The position numbers were made by a program, and so were the translations under genes. From Lewinellaceae bacterium (lineage in GTDB: Bacteria; Bacteroidota; Bacteroidia; Chitinophagales; Saprospiraceae), in NCBI GenBank assembly GCA_016716135.1, contig JADJWX010000031.1, positions 1-45,671 of the forward strand: 45,671 nt of DNA. The letters are read 5' to 3'. Under the pieces are notes generated by a model. It searched no databases, was not told the DNA's origin, and was given only the letters and a program-made list of their open reading frames with translations. This document shows positions 42,510 through 45,671 of the stretch, piece by piece. Positions within the stretch are counted from its first letter, which is position 1. Every line of letters starts with the position of its first letter.

Positions 42510-45500
42510 ATCACACCAAAAGGCAAGCACCCTCCTCCTGTTCTGCCCTCGCCTTATGCTTTAGCCTTCCCGGTTTTGCCCAGAAAACAACCGGTCACGA
42601 CCGCTGCCCCCAAAACCTGTTTTCGAAGAAAATCTATTCAACGCCCTCGAATGGCGCTGCATCCGCCCCTTCCGAGGCGGGCGTTCGGCGGTGGTGACCG
42701 TTGTGCCCGGCAAAACTGAATCTGTTCTACTTCGGCGGCACGGGCGGCGGCATCTGGCGCACCACCGATGGCGGACGCAGCTGGGAAAATATTTCCGACG
42801 GCTTTTTCGGCGGCTCCATCGGGGCCATCGAAGTGGCGCCTTCCGACCACAATGTGCTGTACGCCGGTGGTGGTGAGGTGACGGTGCGCGGCAACGTCGG
42901 TTACGGCTCGGGCATGTGGCGCAGCACCGATGCCGGACAAGTTTGGTCGGCCGCCGGACTGAAAAACAGCCGCCACATCCCGCGCATCCGGGTGCACCCG
43001 GAACAACCCTGACCTGCGTGTACGCTGCCGTGCTGGGCGACTTGTTCAAACCCTCCGAAGAGCGCGGTGTACCGCCTCCAAAGACGGTGGCAAAACTTGG
43101 GAACGCATCCTGTTCGTCGGGTGCCAATGCCGGCGCTGTCGACCTGCATGGACCCCACCAACTCATGCATCCTGTACGCCAGCACCTGGCGTATCCGCCG
43201 CACAATCTCTACAGCTCGAGCAGCGGCGGCGCCGGCCTGGCCTTTGGAAAGCACCGACAGCGGCGACACCTGGACGGAGATTACCCGCAAATGAAGGGCT
43301 GCCGCAAAAGATACCATCGGGATTGTCGGCGTGACGGTGTCGCCGGCCAACCCCACGCGTAAGGGCCAATGTGGAGGCTGAAAACGGCGGGGTGTTCCGC
43401 CTCGACGATGGCGGAAAAATGGGCCAGGCTCAATGAGGACCGCAGTCTGCGCCAACGCGTCTCATACTACACCCGCATCTATGCCGATACGGAAGATGAA
43501 GACAAGGTGTACGGGGTGAACGTCGCCTACCATGTGTCTAAAGACGGCGGCAAAACCTTCACGGCCAAATACGCACCGCACGGGCGACCACCACGACCTC
43601 TGGATCGCACCCGAAGATTCCGGCGCATGATCATGGGCGACGACGGCGGCGCGCAGGTCGTTTACGACGGCGACACCTGGAGCACGTACCACAACCAGCC
43701 CACAGCGCAGCTTTACCGGGTAATCACCGACGACGACTTTCCGTACCGCACCGGCGTGGCGCAGCAGGACAACAGTACGCTCCGGATACGCCATCGCACC
43801 GAAGGCGCTACGATTGGCGAGAGTGACTGGGAACCTACGGCCGGCGGCGAGTCGGGGCACATAGCCATTGATCCTGCCGACAACGATATTGTGTACGGCG
43901 GCTCCTACCACGGCTATCTGATTCGGGTGGATCACTGGCGCAAAACCCCTCGCAGCGTCAACGTTTGGCCCCGAAGACAACATGGGCCACGGCGCCGAAA
44001 AGATGCCCGCTACCGTTTCCTACGGAACTTCTCTGATACTTTTTCGCCCCACGATCCAAAAGAAACCGTACGCGGCGTCGAACCACCTGCACGTCACTAC
44101 CGATGCCGGGTCGTAGCCATAAAGCCATCAGTCCGGACCTGACCAACAACGACAAGGAGCGCCAAAAATCATCCATGGCCCGATCACGCAAGACAATACA
44201 AGCGTGGAATACTATTGCACCATTTTCGCCGCCTGCGAATCGCCCTACGAATCCGGCCTGCTCTGGACGGGCAGCGACGACGGGCTTGTGCACGTCTCCC
44301 GCGACGGCGGCGCCAGTTGGGCCAATTTGACCCCGCCCGCCATGGGAAATGGTGCATGGTCAACAGTGTGGAGCCTCCGATCCGTTCCGGGCAAGGGCGG
44401 CGTATGTGGCGGCTACGTCGTTTCTGTCGGGCGACTACCGGCCCTACCTGTTTCACACTGCAGACTACGGCCAAAGCCTGGCGTGCGATCGTCAACGGTG
44501 GCCGATCCCGGACACTTTACGCGGGTTTTGCGCGCCGACCCTGGGAAAGAGCAGGCTTGCTTTACTGCGGCACGGAGTGAGGGCATGTACATCACTTTTT
44601 GGACGATGGCGCCAACTGGCAGCCTTTCCAACTCAACTTGCCCGTTGTGCCCATCACCGATCTGACGGTGAAAACGACAACCTGATCGTGGCCACGCAGG
44701 GGCGCAGCATTTGGATGCTAGACGATCTGACGGTGTTGCATCAGTTGAAAGGGGAAATACGGGAAAAGACGTTTCACCTGTTTCAGCCGATGCCTACGTA
44801 CCGGATGAACGGCAGGCAGGCGCGGAATTCGAAAACCACCGGCACCAATCATCCTGGCGGGGTGATGATGCATTTTTACCTGAAGGAGAAGCCGGAGGAA
44901 AAAGATACGGTACAACTGGATGTGTTGGATGCTTCGGGCGCAGTGGTCCGTACTTTTTCAAACCAAAATAAAAAGGAGGATAAGCTGGGTGCGTTGAAAG
45001 CGGGGCAACCGCTTTGTTTGGAATACACGTTATCCGAATGCCCAAAAATTTGACGGCCTTATCCCCTTGGTCGACCGACCTGGCTGGTCCGCCAGCCTGG
45101 GGTACTGGGTAAGGTTGAGCAATAACGGGCAAAGCCAGGAGCAAGCTCTTTGACCTGCTACCCGACCCGGGCGTGCGGAAGCCGGCGCCGGTGATTTTCA
45201 GCAACAATTCGATTTTTCTAAATCCTGTTCGGACAAACTTTCGGAAATACACCAGGCAATCGGTCATATCCGGGACCTGCGGGCGCAGATGAAGAGCCTG
45301 GCCGGTCGTTTGCCCAAGGAGGATGCCATGGAATCGCTCCGCGAGCAGGTTGCGCAGATCGACTCCCGGATGACGGCGGTGGAACAAACCTTGTATCAAA
45401 CGAAAACCTGCTCCAGCCAGGATCCGCTCAATTATCCGGTTCGGCTCAACGACAAACCTTCGGTAATCTGATGGAGGTTGCCGAGACAACGGCGATTTTG

Positions 45501-45661
45501 CACCGACCAGTCAGGCTGCAGAGGTCAAAGCGATGTTGTTTGGCCTGATCGATGCGGGAAGTTGGCGAAATGGCAGGCTATTCAGGAACAGCAGTTGCTG
45601 GCGCGTTGAACCGGATGATCCGGGAGTTGGGGTTGATGTGGTGCGGGTGAAGGAGGAATGA
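42510..45661 (+). pseudogene. VPS10/sortilin-like BNR-repeat exported protein, many frameshifts
   Basis: A roughly 1030-codon gene recognisable along its full length but scattered over three frames. Visible pieces in order: signal-peptide end SLPGFAQKTT (about 42570), FRGGRSAVVTVVPGK (42680), FYFGGTGGGIWRTTDGGRSW (42725), NSRHIPRIRVHPE (42970), YAAVLGDLFKPSEERG (43025), ILYASTWRIRRT, RIYADTEDEDKVY (43475), NQPTAQLYRV, HIAIDPADNDIVYGGSYHGY (43860), YYCTIFAACESPYESGLLWT, NLIVATQGRSIWMLDDLTVL (44680), GRLPKEDAMESLREQVAQID (45300), and a C-terminal end GVDVVRVKEE with stop at 45659-45661. Such proteins are annotated as glycosyl hydrolases or sortilin-like, but their activity is unproven. At least a dozen frame changes are needed, yet the amino-acid motifs are well kept, which argues for sequence indels rather than old decay. 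Confidence 0.78.
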
Positions 45662-45671
45662 GGATTTATTT

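Noticed and set aside
43321..43360. GATTGTCGGCGTGACGG, resembling the hairpin of the IS630-terminus module
   Set aside because: It is coding sequence (IVGVTVSPANP) of the VPS10-like gene, lacks the second arm, and the module flanks are absent.
1..45671. CRISPR array, tRNA, rRNA, riboswitch, prophage or restriction/defence module
   Set aside because: No regularly spaced direct repeats, cloverleaf or rRNA-like sequence, phage structural genes or recognisable defence genes were found on either strand.

Overview
The window reads as chromosomal DNA of a fairly GC-rich Bacteroidota, most likely a Saprospiraceae-like organism. This is inferred from a type IX secretion (T9SS) C-terminal signal, TAnnTTTG-type -7 promoter boxes, few Shine-Dalgarno sites, a LytTR/Reg_prop two-component pair, a DUF4838 protein, an MpaB-type (DUF2236) oxygenase, a TIGR02757 protein, and several secreted TPR/WD40 proteins. 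No rRNA, tRNA or CRISPR array was seen.

Layout. 1-3.6 kb: a T9SS-exported beta-propeller gene and glgB, both on the minus strand and both full of frameshifts. 3.7-12.8 kb: Crp/Fnr regulator, OmpA-type protein, glutaryl-CoA dehydrogenase-like enzyme, small conserved protein, SurA/PpiC foldase, SnoaL-like protein and a divergent M29 aminopeptidase homologue. 12.9-18.2 kb: a LytTR response regulator overlapping a very large propeller/GAF/LytS-type histidine kinase, with a PAP2 phosphatase upstream. 18.4-23.6 kb: NlpE/COG3650-type lipoprotein, periplasmic TPR protein, DUF4838 protein, small membrane protein. 23.9-29.4 kb: six co-directional genes (GNAT, exported amidohydrolase, S33-type lipoprotein peptidase, aldehyde dehydrogenase, class I glutamine amidotransferase, small secreted protein) that look like a peptide/amine catabolic cluster. 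29.5-38.0 kb: membrane protein, MpaB-like oxygenase, carA, TIGR02757 protein and a 1589-residue WD40/TPR protein.

38.1-42.5 kb is an AT-rich, gene-poor accessory stretch. An IS630-family element has inserted at a TA inside a membrane-protein gene here. Removing the element with one TA copy restores the reading frame exactly into 44 further codons. 42.5-45.7 kb is a VPS10/sortilin-like BNR-repeat protein gene broken by a dozen or more frameshifts. Frameshifts cluster at the two ends of the window, while the central 34 kb is clean, so low-quality sequence ends are a likely cause.

The most unusual feature is the intergenic DNA. It holds at least six families of short palindromic or terminal-inverted-repeat (TIR) elements. 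(1) Three 133-166 bp elements with GAGGnTGTC-type ends lie immediately after stop codons. (2) Two perfect long hairpins share a TGTACA(A)CTTTT core. (3) Two 100-bp modules combine an IS630-like terminus with a hairpin and sit upstream of unrelated genes, with a third terminus at base 1. (4) Three elements are built on GATTACATGATTG. (5) One 214-bp element has 12-bp TIRs. (6) One element is bounded by TGTCATTCCGAG inverted repeats. The resident IS630 could in principle mobilise family 3.
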